A program made the position numbers and the translations under genes. Positions 43,453 to 50,226 of a stretch of 64,000 nucleotides of DNA are shown one piece after another (positions within the stretch are counted from its first letter, which is position 1; every line of letters begins with the position of its first letter). Source of the DNA: Alistipes sp. (GTDB taxonomy: Bacteria; Bacteroidota; Bacteroidia; Bacteroidales; Rikenellaceae); the NCBI GenBank assembly GCA_017410165.1, contig JAFQRH010000025.1, forward strand, positions 89,029 to 153,028. The letters run 5' to 3'. Below the pieces are notes generated by a model. It worked only from the letters and a program-made list of their open reading frames with translations. It was not told where the DNA came from and did no database searches.

Positions 43453-43754
43453 ACTATGGCGCAAACTCTGTTTGCAGACATAAGTGTCCGAAAACAAAGT
43501 CGATTGATTTATTAACTTTTTGCGTAGCGAAGTTTGTAAGGGCCCCCGCGGCGAGCGGAAAGGGAACGACGAGCGACAAGCGAGTCAATCCGTCAACTCC
43601 CAAACACGCTATGGTGCAAACTCTGTTTGCAGACATAAGTGTCCGAAAACAAAGTTGGTTGATTTATCAACTTTTTGCGTAGCGAAGTTTGTAAGGGCCC
43701 CGCGGCGAGCGGAAAGGGAACGACGAGCGACAAGCGAGTCAATCCCTCAACTCT
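43453..43754 (+). repeat. Tandem direct repeat of 155 bp, two copies
   Basis: Copy 1 (~43453-43607) and copy 2 (~43608-43754) begin CTATGGYGCAAACTCTG, continue with TTTGCAGACATAAGTGTCCG, GCGTAGCGAAGTTTGTAAGG, AGGGAACGACGAGCGACAAG, and end at a degenerate tRNA 3'-end copy. They differ by a one-base C-run change and a handful of substitutions. GCAAAC-TCT-GTTTGC forms a small hairpin near the start of each. No protein frame spans both copies convincingly. Confidence 0.85.
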
Positions 43755-43861
43755 TGAAAGTGACAATATCCGAGAAGGGTTGCCAATCAATATTGATATC
43801 CGCAAGCCCCCCCTCAGCCGATCATCCATAAAGAGTTATATTTGATGATATATTGCGACAA

Positions 43862-43950
43862 AGAATAAGCCCTGAAAGTCTGGCAACTTCTCAGGGCTCC
43901 GATATTAGGTTAGTTAGGTTAATGAGCAGTGGGAGAACCCCACGTTTGTA
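43862..43950 (-). ncRNA. Candidate small RNA
   Basis: Downstream of a full consensus promoter on the minus strand lies a ~90-nt stretch without a start codon. It contains a GTGGG-GTTCT-CCCAC hairpin near its 5' end, a single-stranded-looking ATTAACCTAACCTAACTAAT, and a strong 3' hairpin whose AGCCCTGA (43899-43892) pairs with TCAGGGCT (43876-43869), followed by TATTCTTTG. Extra pairs inside the loop lengthen the stem to ~12 bp with one bulge. This looks like an independent transcript ending at its own terminator. I cannot name a family; 6S RNA seems too long a fit. Coordinates of the ends are approximate. Confidence 0.45.
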
Positions 43951-43953
43951 CTA

Positions 43954-43984
43954 CAAAAGTACTATATTTTTATTAAAATGCAAA
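43954..43984 (-). promoter_or_regulatory. Consensus promoter on the minus strand, upstream of the candidate small RNA
   Basis: TTTG (43984-43981), a 19-nt spacer and TACTTTTG (43961-43954). No protein gene follows on this strand before the tRNA-Val region. The rest of the stretch to 44167 is AT-rich with nothing else recognised. Confidence 0.75.
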
Positions 43985-44167
43985 CTTTTCCGTAAAATTT
44001 TTTACTAAAAACGCGAAAAAAGTTTCAGTTTATAATATTTTTTAATTTTGCGACGAGTTGCTTTTGAAAAAATCGGCTATATATCTACATAGTTTTTACT
44101 ATCCCGATTGCAAGTATCGACATAGCGTATATTATACGTTATAGGGTAGTGTTGAGTTGTGTGGGAA

Positions 44168-45118
44168 TCAATACACGAAGAGGTGTATAACGAAGCATAT
44201 CAGCAACATCCAGTATAGCACAACAGCCGGTCGTGAAGGCATTTTGTCGAGTGCGAAAGCCGCGATGATGGATACCGGAATGGCAATAATCGGTAGCATT
44301 GTTACGATATTACCTGTCGCAATTGCCGTTGCAGTGACAATTGCCATAAACCACACCTCTGCCTGCATCGCCTTGCGCACGCGAACTAATACCGAATAAC
44401 GATTTGCACGGAAGAGAACAAGGCCGGTCGCAACCAAAATCGTAACTATGCAGACAATGATGAGTGCGACAATAGGAAATGGCTCTATGGCAAACGATAC
44501 GTTATTGGGGAGCAGTGCATCTATAATATTGCGTGCGACGCTCGAAAATTCGCCACCGGCATACCACGTGATATAACTCGCTGTAAATATCGGTATGAGC
44601 CATCCGACAATTGCTATGATGCTTTGGCGGATGTTCAGCGGAAAGAGCAGAATTGCCACCGCAAGCAGTGCAACGAGCATCGCGCACGGAGCAAACGCCA
44701 CCGCAGTCGTACCAAACAACATCGAGGCAAAGAATACCACATTTTTGTTGCCGAACTCGCCAAGTGCGCGTAGCAACAACATTGTTCCGAGTGCCGAGAG
44801 TGCCGAACTCGCGGCGGCGGTCAGTGCGTATGGCGATAGGAGTATGCCGCACGCTATGATGCCGTATAGTGATATCGGGAGGGTACAAAATCCGTTGAAT
44901 GCCCCCATTTTGGTTGCTGTACGTCCGACAATGATGCCCGTTATGACAAATATCACCGCAGCGATGGTCGCCTCGCCCCAACGCGGCATAAATTCGCTCT
45001 CGGCCAATTCGGCTGCGTATGGTGCAATCGATTGACGCACAAAAGCGACTGCTACGGTCAAAATCAGTAGCAGAATGGCGAGCAGGCTCGATTGCGATGT
45101 TACGGACGACGTTCTCAT
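44168..45118 (-). CDS. Polytopic membrane protein of unknown function
   Basis: 316 residues, very hydrophobic, with roughly nine to ten membrane segments separated by short loops. It begins MRTSSVTSQSSLLAILLLIL and ends MLLICFVIHLFVY. Segments such as GIIVGRTATKMGAFNGFCTL and a central alanine-rich stretch are reminiscent of uncharacterised Bacteroidota membrane families (DUF6427-type), but no catalytic or transport motif is visible and I do not assign a function. It is divergent from rnhB (82 bases apart) and stands alone on its strand. Confidence 0.7.
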   Translation of the reverse strand: MRTSSVTSQSSLLAILLLILTVAVAFVRQSIAPYAAELAESEFMPRWGEATIAAVIFVITGIIVGRTATKMGAFNGFCTLPISLYGIIACGILLSPYALTAAASSALSALGTMLLLRALGEFGNKNVVFFASMLFGTTAVAFAPCAMLVALLAVAILLFPLNIRQSIIAIVGWLIPIFTASYITWYAGGEFSSVARNIIDALLPNNVSFAIEPFPIVALIIVCIVTILVATGLVLFRANRYSVLVRVRKAMQAEVWFMAIVTATAIATGNIVTMLPIIAIPVSIIAAFALDKMPSRPAVVLYWMLLICFVIHLFVY

Positions 45119-45185
45119 ACGTGGTTATTTGTGGCGCAAGTGCGTTATTCCGATGTAAAGTTACTCTTTTTTCGTAAAAAAAACG

Positions 45186-45193
45186 TACATTTG
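45186..45193 (+). promoter_or_regulatory. Promoter -7 element for rnhB
   Basis: TACATTTG matches TAnnTTTG and ends 7 bases before ATG 45201, so the transcript would have almost no leader. No -33 TTTG is evident. Confidence 0.55.
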
Positions 45194-45200
45194 TCTTGTT

Positions 45201-45797
45201 ATGTTGGAAATTTCGTATCAAACCGAGTTGCTCGAAGCGGGTTGCGACGAGGCGGGACGTGGCTGTTTGGCAGGTTCCGTATTTGCGGCTGCCGTCATTC
45301 TGCCGCCCGATTTTCACCATCCGCTGCTCAACGACTCGAAGCAGATGAGCGAACGCAACCGCAATCTGTTGCGCGAAGTGATATGCCGTGAAGCGGTCGC
45401 TTGGGCTGTTGCCGAGATTACGGCCGAGCGCATTGACAAGATTAATATCCTGAATGCCTCGTTCGAGGGGATGTCGCAAGCGGTGCGCGATCTGTCGGTG
45501 CAACCGCAGTTCTTGGCAATCGACGGCAATCGGTTTCGCTCGACACTCGACCTGCCATACAAATGCATCGTCAAGGGTGATGGCAAGTATGCCAATATCG
45601 CAGCGGCATCGGTGCTGGCAAAGACCTTCCGCGACGAGTATATGATGCGGCTCGATGCCGAGTATCCGATGTACGGTTGGGCAAAAAATAAGGGATATCC
45701 GACGCGCGACCACCGCTTGGCTGTCCGTGAACACGGACTCTCGCCTTATCATCGTCTTTCGTTCAACCACGAGATCGACCAATTGTCGCTGTTTTAG
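45201..45797 (+). CDS. rnhB: Ribonuclease HII
   Basis: 198 residues. RNase HII removes ribonucleotides from DNA and RNA-DNA hybrids. The active-site motif AGCDEAGRGCLAGSV (~13-27) has the Asp-Glu pair; LNDSKQMSERNR follows; the third and fourth acidic residues lie in LAIDGNRF and DEYMMRLDAEYP. HEHGLSPYH-like REHGLSPYHRLSFNHE closes the domain. Single gene, divergent from the membrane protein. Confidence 0.95.
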   Translation: MLEISYQTELLEAGCDEAGRGCLAGSVFAAAVILPPDFHHPLLNDSKQMSERNRNLLREVICREAVAWAVAEITAERIDKINILNASFEGMSQAVRDLSVQPQFLAIDGNRFRSTLDLPYKCIVKGDGKYANIAAASVLAKTFRDEYMMRLDAEYPMYGWAKNKGYPTRDHRLAVREHGLSPYHRLSFNHEIDQLSLF

Positions 45798-45893
45798 GTG
45801 GGCGTGCCGACCATTTTTTTTCTTGATTCGGCACTCTGCAACATACTTCGGCACCACTTTTGCTCGTTACCTATTATATAATAGACAGATTTT

Positions 45894-46343
45894 ATGGTTA
45901 TGAGACGAATTATGATTGCGGCTATCGCCCTCGTGGCGACGATATTCTCGGTCAGCGCCGACGACCGACATATTGCGGCCGACCAACTTCCCGATGCGGC
46001 AAAGACATTCATTGCAAAATATTTTGCTTCGCAAAAGATTACCTACGCTACGGTCGATCGTGGTATTATCGACAGCGAGTATAACGTGCGATTGGAGGAT
46101 GGCTCGAAGATTGAGTTCGACGGCGATGGTCGTTGGATGGAGATTGAGCGACGCGGTGCTGCCGTGCCTGCGCCAATCATTCCGGCACCACTCGCTTCGT
46201 ACGTCCGCGAGAACTATCCCGATGCCGTTGTGGTGAAGATCGAGCGCGATCGCAACTCGACGGAACTCACTCTGCTGAATCAAACCAAGCACATCGAACT
46301 GAAATTCGACGGTCAGAATCGTTTGATTGATATTGACGATTAG
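45894..46343 (+). CDS. PepSY-like exported protein
   Basis: 149 residues with a signal peptide (RRIMIAAIALVATIFSVSA, cleavage before DDRHI). Two copies of a PepSY/BLIP-like unit follow: residues ~25-80 (LPDAAKTFIAKYFASQKI, ending in KIEFDGDGRWMEIE) and ~90-149 (PLASYVRENYPDAVVVKIE, ending in ELKFDGQNRLIDID). Such proteins are common in Bacteroidota and are thought to inhibit or bind peptidases, but this is not proven. ATG 45900 is an equally good start. The second copy of the dispersed intergenic element begins 18 bases after the stop. Confidence 0.8.
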   Translation: MVMRRIMIAAIALVATIFSVSADDRHIAADQLPDAAKTFIAKYFASQKITYATVDRGIIDSEYNVRLEDGSKIEFDGDGRWMEIERRGAAVPAPIIPAPLASYVRENYPDAVVVKIERDRNSTELTLLNQTKHIELKFDGQNRLIDIDD

Positions 46344-46360
46344 TTGCAGATGCAAACAAA

Positions 46361-46524
46361 AGAAGCCGTCTCGCAAGGTGATTTCTGCGTTATGCTTGCC
46401 CTCAAAAGCTCATTTACGCCGAGTAAACTGCGCTTTTTCGGGCTACGCAGGCCTTGAAATCCCTCTTGTTATACAACTTCTAACAGAGAAGGGCGTGTCT
46501 AAAAAGTTTATTAGACACGCCCTT
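46361..46524. repeat. Dispersed intergenic element, copy 2, ending in a terminator hairpin
   Basis: Begins AGAAGCCGTCTCGCAAGGTG and follows copy 1 (33100) through TCATTTACGCCGAGTAAACT and TCCCTCTTGTTATACAACTT with scattered substitutions. AAGGGCGTGTCTAA (46489-46502) pairs with TTAGACACGCCCTT (46511-46524). Relative to copy 1 the stem has GGGCGTGTC/GACACGCCC where copy 1 has GGGTGTGTC/GACACACCC, so both arms changed together and pairing is kept. It separates the PepSY-like gene from the convergent hom. Confidence 0.8.
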
Positions 46525-46550
46525 GTTATGTGTATAGCCGCCCGTTGCGG

Positions 46551-47741
46551 TTAGTCGCGTGGATAGGCGGCGATAAATACGTTGCGGTGACGCAACTCCT
46601 CCTGCACGCGGTGCAACTCGCTGAGCGAAACGTAACCGATGACGTATTTGTTCGTGTCCGAGATGTAACTCTCGCTGATCGAGTCGAAATGCACGAGTGC
46701 CAAATCCTCGGCATCTGTGTAGCGATAATATACGCGGAACGAGTGGTCGGTCGTGTAGGTTGGCAGTTGCGAATCGTTACGCTTCTTGTACTCGTACTTG
46801 TAGTTGTACAGACACGCCGTGATGTCGCTCAATACGGCCGAGCCGGTAGGGTAGCCACCCGCACCGCGACCGAACATAAACTGCTTGTCGTAGAACAGAC
46901 CCTTGATAACCACGCCGTTGAACTCGTCCTCGACGCTGTAAATATACTTCTCGCGCGAGATGAGTTGAGGCATAACGCTCATAATGAGTCGGTTGCCATC
47001 AATCTTCTCGACGTGGCCAATCAATTTGAAGCGACGCTCCTTCTCGGTAGCAAAGCGAATATCGTCGTCGTTCATATTCGAGATGCCGTACGTGAAAATC
47101 TGCTCCGGTGCTACGTACAGACCAAAGGCGTGTACGGTGATGATGATGAGTTTGAAGAGCGAATCCCAACCGTCGATATCGAGCGACGGATTGCTCTCGG
47201 CAAAGCCCAAATCCTGTGCAAGTTTCAATGCTGCTGGGTAGGACATCTTCTCGTTGAAAATCTTCGAGAGGATGAAGTTCGACGAGCCGTTCAGAATACC
47301 CTTGACCGACGTAAGCAGATCGTTGTCGTAGTACTCTTCGAGGTTGCGGATGACCGGAATCGAACCACACGCCGAGGCGTCGTACAGCAGTGCGGTGTTG
47401 TATTGGCGTTGCAGGTCGATAAGCTCCTCGATATGGCGGGCGAGCATCTTCTTGTTGCCCGACACTACCGGCAGTCGCTTCATCAGCGCGCGCTTTACAA
47501 TGTCGTAAGCCGCATCGGCATCGTCAATGAGTTCGACAATGAAGTTAATCTCCGGGTCGGAGAATATCTCGTCGGCGTTGTCCGTGAAGAGGGCTTTGAC
47601 GGTGCGAGGTTTGTTGATGTCGCGTACGCAGATTCGGCGAATCTCGACATTCGACGATTCGATACGTTTCAAAACGTCGTACAGACCATTGCCGACCGTT
47701 CCAAAACCGAAGAGACCGATTTGTAATTTCTTGGTATTCAT
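46551..47741 (-). CDS. hom: Homoserine dehydrogenase
   Basis: 396 residues, no fused aspartate kinase. It reduces aspartate semialdehyde to homoserine, the branch point to methionine and threonine. The N-terminal Rossmann motif is GLFGFGTVGNGLYDVL; SGNKKMLARH and YDASACGSIPVIRNLEEYY mark the active-site region; ILNGSSNFILSKI (~165) and GFAESNPSLDIDGWDS are the family's substrate and catalytic segments. The last ~90 residues lack a recognisable ACT domain. It is the last gene of metY-metX-hom, starting 10 bases after metX. Confidence 0.94.
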   Translation of the reverse strand: MNTKKLQIGLFGFGTVGNGLYDVLKRIESSNVEIRRICVRDINKPRTVKALFTDNADEIFSDPEINFIVELIDDADAAYDIVKRALMKRLPVVSGNKKMLARHIEELIDLQRQYNTALLYDASACGSIPVIRNLEEYYDNDLLTSVKGILNGSSNFILSKIFNEKMSYPAALKLAQDLGFAESNPSLDIDGWDSLFKLIIITVHAFGLYVAPEQIFTYGISNMNDDDIRFATEKERRFKLIGHVEKIDGNRLIMSVMPQLISREKYIYSVEDEFNGVVIKGLFYDKQFMFGRGAGGYPTGSAVLSDITACLYNYKYEYKKRNDSQLPTYTTDHSFRVYYRYTDAEDLALVHFDSISESYISDTNKYVIGYVSLSELHRVQEELRHRNVFIAAYPRD

Positions 47742-47751
47742 ATATGTTGTT

Positions 47752-48771
47752 TTAATTTTTATTCATAAACTCGACGATAATCTCATTTAGCAGGGCGTGC
47801 TCCACCAAAAAACCGTCGTGACCGAATATCGAATCTATGGTGTGGTACTCCACGTTCGGGATATGCTCGACAAACGGCGTATGGTCCTCGGGCGTGAAGA
47901 GTATGTCCGAGGTGATGGCTACGACGAGCGCACGTGCCTTGATGCTTGACAGCACCTCCTCCATCGTTCCGCGTTCGCGTGCGAGATTGTGCGAATCGAC
48001 CGCTTGCGATAGACGGTAGTACGAGTAGGCATTGAATCGACGACGCAACTTCTCGCCCTGATAACGCTGATAGGTCAGCACTCGACGCTCGAACGATGCT
48101 TCGTTCGGGTCGGCATCCTCTTGCGACGTGTTATACGCCTTGCCTCCGCGATAACTGAGCAGAGCGATGCTGCGAGCCACCGCCATTCCGTCAAGGCCTG
48201 CATCTGCACTGCGACTGCCGAATGTCGGGTCGCTTTCGATTGCCATACGCTGCGACTCGTTGAATGCCGAAGCCCACGGATTTGTGCGTGGAGCCGTAGC
48301 GATAAATGCGGCACGCTCCGCAAAATCGGGTTGCATAATACACCATTCGAGGCATTGAAAACCACCGATAGAACTGCCGATAAGCAGTTTTACGCGCTTG
48401 ATGCCAAGATGCTCGGCGAGCAGTTGATGCACACGTACCATATCGCGTACCGTGATGCGCGGAAAGTCGCCATACCACGCCTCGCCCGTTGCGGGATTTA
48501 TCGATAGTGGGCCTGTTGTGCCGTAGTGCGAGCCGAGGAAGTTTGCACAAATTGTAAAATACTTCGCCGGGTCGAGGAAGCACCCCTCTTCGACCGTGTG
48601 CGGCCACCAATCGGCAACATCCGAGTTGGCAGTCAGTGCGTGGCAAACCCAGATGATGTTGCTGCGGTCGGCATTCATCTCGCCATAGGTGTCGTATGCG
48701 ATTTCGAGCGAAGGCAGTACAACGCCACTTTCGAGGCGGAACGGATGTGGATATTTATACGTTTGAGCCAT
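47752..48771 (-). CDS. metX: Homoserine O-acetyltransferase
   Basis: 339 residues of an alpha/beta-hydrolase fold. It makes O-acetyl- (or O-succinyl-) homoserine, the substrate for MetY. Markers: ESGVVLPSLEIAYDTYGEMN, the oxyanion CHALTANSDVADWW, FTICANFLGSHYGTTGP, the nucleophile GSSIGGFQCLEW (Ser ~139), the catalytic Asp in ITSDILFTPED and the His in GHDGFLVEH. The start codon overlaps the metY stop by one base (TAATG), so translation is coupled. The acyl donor cannot be read from sequence. Confidence 0.95.
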   Translation of the reverse strand: MAQTYKYPHPFRLESGVVLPSLEIAYDTYGEMNADRSNIIWVCHALTANSDVADWWPHTVEEGCFLDPAKYFTICANFLGSHYGTTGPLSINPATGEAWYGDFPRITVRDMVRVHQLLAEHLGIKRVKLLIGSSIGGFQCLEWCIMQPDFAERAAFIATAPRTNPWASAFNESQRMAIESDPTFGSRSADAGLDGMAVARSIALLSYRGGKAYNTSQEDADPNEASFERRVLTYQRYQGEKLRRRFNAYSYYRLSQAVDSHNLARERGTMEEVLSSIKARALVVAITSDILFTPEDHTPFVEHIPNVEYHTIDSIFGHDGFLVEHALLNEIIVEFMNKN

Positions 48772-50057
48772 TAGTCGATATGTGCAAATGCCTGTTCAAA
48801 ATCGTCGATAATATCCTCTACGCACTCCAAACCGAGCGACAGACGCAACAGCGTAGGCGTAACGCCTGCGGCCTTCAAATCCTCGTCGCTCAACTGTTTG
48901 TGGGTGGTGGATGCCGGATGGGTAATGACGCTTATCGAGTCGCCAATCATTGTCATATTGCCCATCAAGTGGAGCGATTCGACAAACTTTACGGTGCTCT
49001 CCAACGTGCCCTTCAACTCGATATTCATTACGGCCGAAGCGCCGAAACGATAGTATTTCTGTGCATTCTTGTAACCCGGATGGTCCTCGAAGCCGACATA
49101 GCTTACCTTTGCCACCTTCGGATGGTTGCGGCAGTACTCTGCCAGACGACGACACGACTCTACTTCGTGCTTTACGCGCAACGAGAGCGTTTCCAAACCG
49201 ATGAGCATCAGGTACGAGTCGAACGACGATGGGCAGCAACCGAAATCGCGCAGACCATCGACGCGGCACTTTACGATGAACGCTTGATTGCCGAACGTCG
49301 AGTAGAGATTCAGCCCGTGATAACCCTCCGACGGGCCGTCAATCTGCGGGAACTTGCCGTTGCCCCAATTATAGTTACCGCCATCGACGATAATTCCGCC
49401 CATAGCCGTACCGTGTCCGTTAATCCACTTGGTTGCCGAATCGACCACGATATTTGCGCCCCAATCGAACGGGTTGCACAGATAGCCCGCCGCACCGAAC
49501 GTATTATCCACGACAAACGGCACGTCGCAGCGTTTGGCCAGTGCGCCGAGTGCCTCCAAATCCAGCACATCGCAGGTCGGGTTACCCATACTCTCGACAT
49601 ATATCATCTTCGTACGCTCGTCGATGAGTTGCTCGAAATCCTCCACGTTGTTGCCTTTGGCGATGCGCACATCGATACCGAGTTTGCGCAACGAAATTCG
49701 GAATTGGTTGTACGTACCACCGTAGAGGAAAGGTGCGGCAACGATGTTGTCGCCCTGCTCGGCAAGCGACGATACGGTGAGGAATATGGCCGACATACCC
49801 GACGATACGGCAAGTGCGCCGACCGCACCGTAGAGCGAAGCGATGCGCTCTTCGTAAGCGGCAGTTGTCGGGTTGTGCAGACGTGTATATATGTTGCCCG
49901 GCTGTGAGAGTTCAAACAAGCCGGCCGCGTAGTCGCACGAACGAAAATGGTATGCGGCGGTAGGGTATATCGCTATGCCGCGCGAACCGGTTTGGTCCAC
50001 GTGATATCCGCCGTGAATTTGGCGAGTCTCGAAACCGAGTGTCTTCTTATTCGACAT
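48771..50057 (-). CDS. metY: O-acetylhomoserine sulfhydrylase (aminocarboxypropyltransferase)
   Basis: 428 residues from ATG 50057, giving MSNKKTLGFETRQIHGGYHV; an upstream ATG would add 24 low-similarity residues. A PLP-dependent Cys/Met metabolism enzyme that makes homocysteine from O-acetylhomoserine and sulfide. It shows YTRLHNPTTAAYEERIASLY, SSGMSAIF, YGGTYNQF, ESMGNPTCDVLDL and the PLP lysine in VVDSATKWINGHGTAMGG. The preceding spacer carries a 17-bp tandem repeat. No Bacteroidota promoter motif is evident upstream, so it may be read through from the OstA-like gene. Confidence 0.94.
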   Translation of the reverse strand: MSNKKTLGFETRQIHGGYHVDQTGSRGIAIYPTAAYHFRSCDYAAGLFELSQPGNIYTRLHNPTTAAYEERIASLYGAVGALAVSSGMSAIFLTVSSLAEQGDNIVAAPFLYGGTYNQFRISLRKLGIDVRIAKGNNVEDFEQLIDERTKMIYVESMGNPTCDVLDLEALGALAKRCDVPFVVDNTFGAAGYLCNPFDWGANIVVDSATKWINGHGTAMGGIIVDGGNYNWGNGKFPQIDGPSEGYHGLNLYSTFGNQAFIVKCRVDGLRDFGCCPSSFDSYLMLIGLETLSLRVKHEVESCRRLAEYCRNHPKVAKVSYVGFEDHPGYKNAQKYYRFGASAVMNIELKGTLESTVKFVESLHLMGNMTMIGDSISVITHPASTTHKQLSDEDLKAAGVTPTLLRLSLGLECVEDIIDDFEQAFAHID

Positions 50058-50151
50058 ATCTTTTTTGTTTTTCTTCTGTTTGCTTATGTTTAAGTTTGTC
50101 GGGGTAGTTGCACTTGGCGACTGCGACACTATTCATTTGCTTGTGATATTC

Positions 50152-50215
50152 GCTCGCCTTCGTCTCCTGCTCACCTTCGTCTCCTGCTCACCTTCATCAC
50201 CTGCTCGCCTTTACC
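50152..50215. repeat. 17-bp tandem repeat upstream of metY
   Basis: Units start at 50152, 50169, 50186 and 50203, with consensus GCTCACCTTCGTCTCCT, the last one partial. It is pyrimidine-rich on the plus strand and purine-rich (AGGAGACGAAGGTGAGC) on the minus strand, the strand transcribed here. It lies in the 169-base gap between the OstA-like gene and metY. Confidence 0.85.
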
Positions 50216-50226
50216 CCCCCCTGTGG

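Larger units (their letters stand above)
43147..43754 (+). repeat. Repeated copies of the tRNA-Val 3' end (att-like)
   Basis: AATCCCTCAACTCCCACAAA, which is the last 16 bases of tRNA-Val plus four flanking bases (43147-43166), recurs exactly at 43383-43402. It recurs with changes at 43587-43606 (AATCCGTCAACTCCCAAACA), and only its first 12 bases are kept at 43741-43754. No open frame of note lies between the copies. A hairpin terminator sits just after the second copy. The three copies downstream of the tRNA lie in an otherwise gene-free kilobase (43163-44167). Confidence 0.75.

Noticed and set aside
43520..43831. Protein gene in the tRNA-Val downstream region
   Set aside because: The frame crosses the 155-bp repeats, has no start context or homology, and reads as low-complexity Arg/Ser/Lys.
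43862..43950. 6S RNA or tmRNA for the small RNA candidate
   Set aside because: Too short for 6S RNA, no tRNA-like ends or tag reading frame for tmRNA.
50152..50215. Tandem repeats before metY as a CRISPR array
   Set aside because: The units are contiguous with no spacers, only 17 bp long, and no cas gene is present.
50058..50226. SAM-II riboswitch before metY
   Set aside because: The leader lacks recognisable SAM-II core sequence and is largely the 17-bp repeat.
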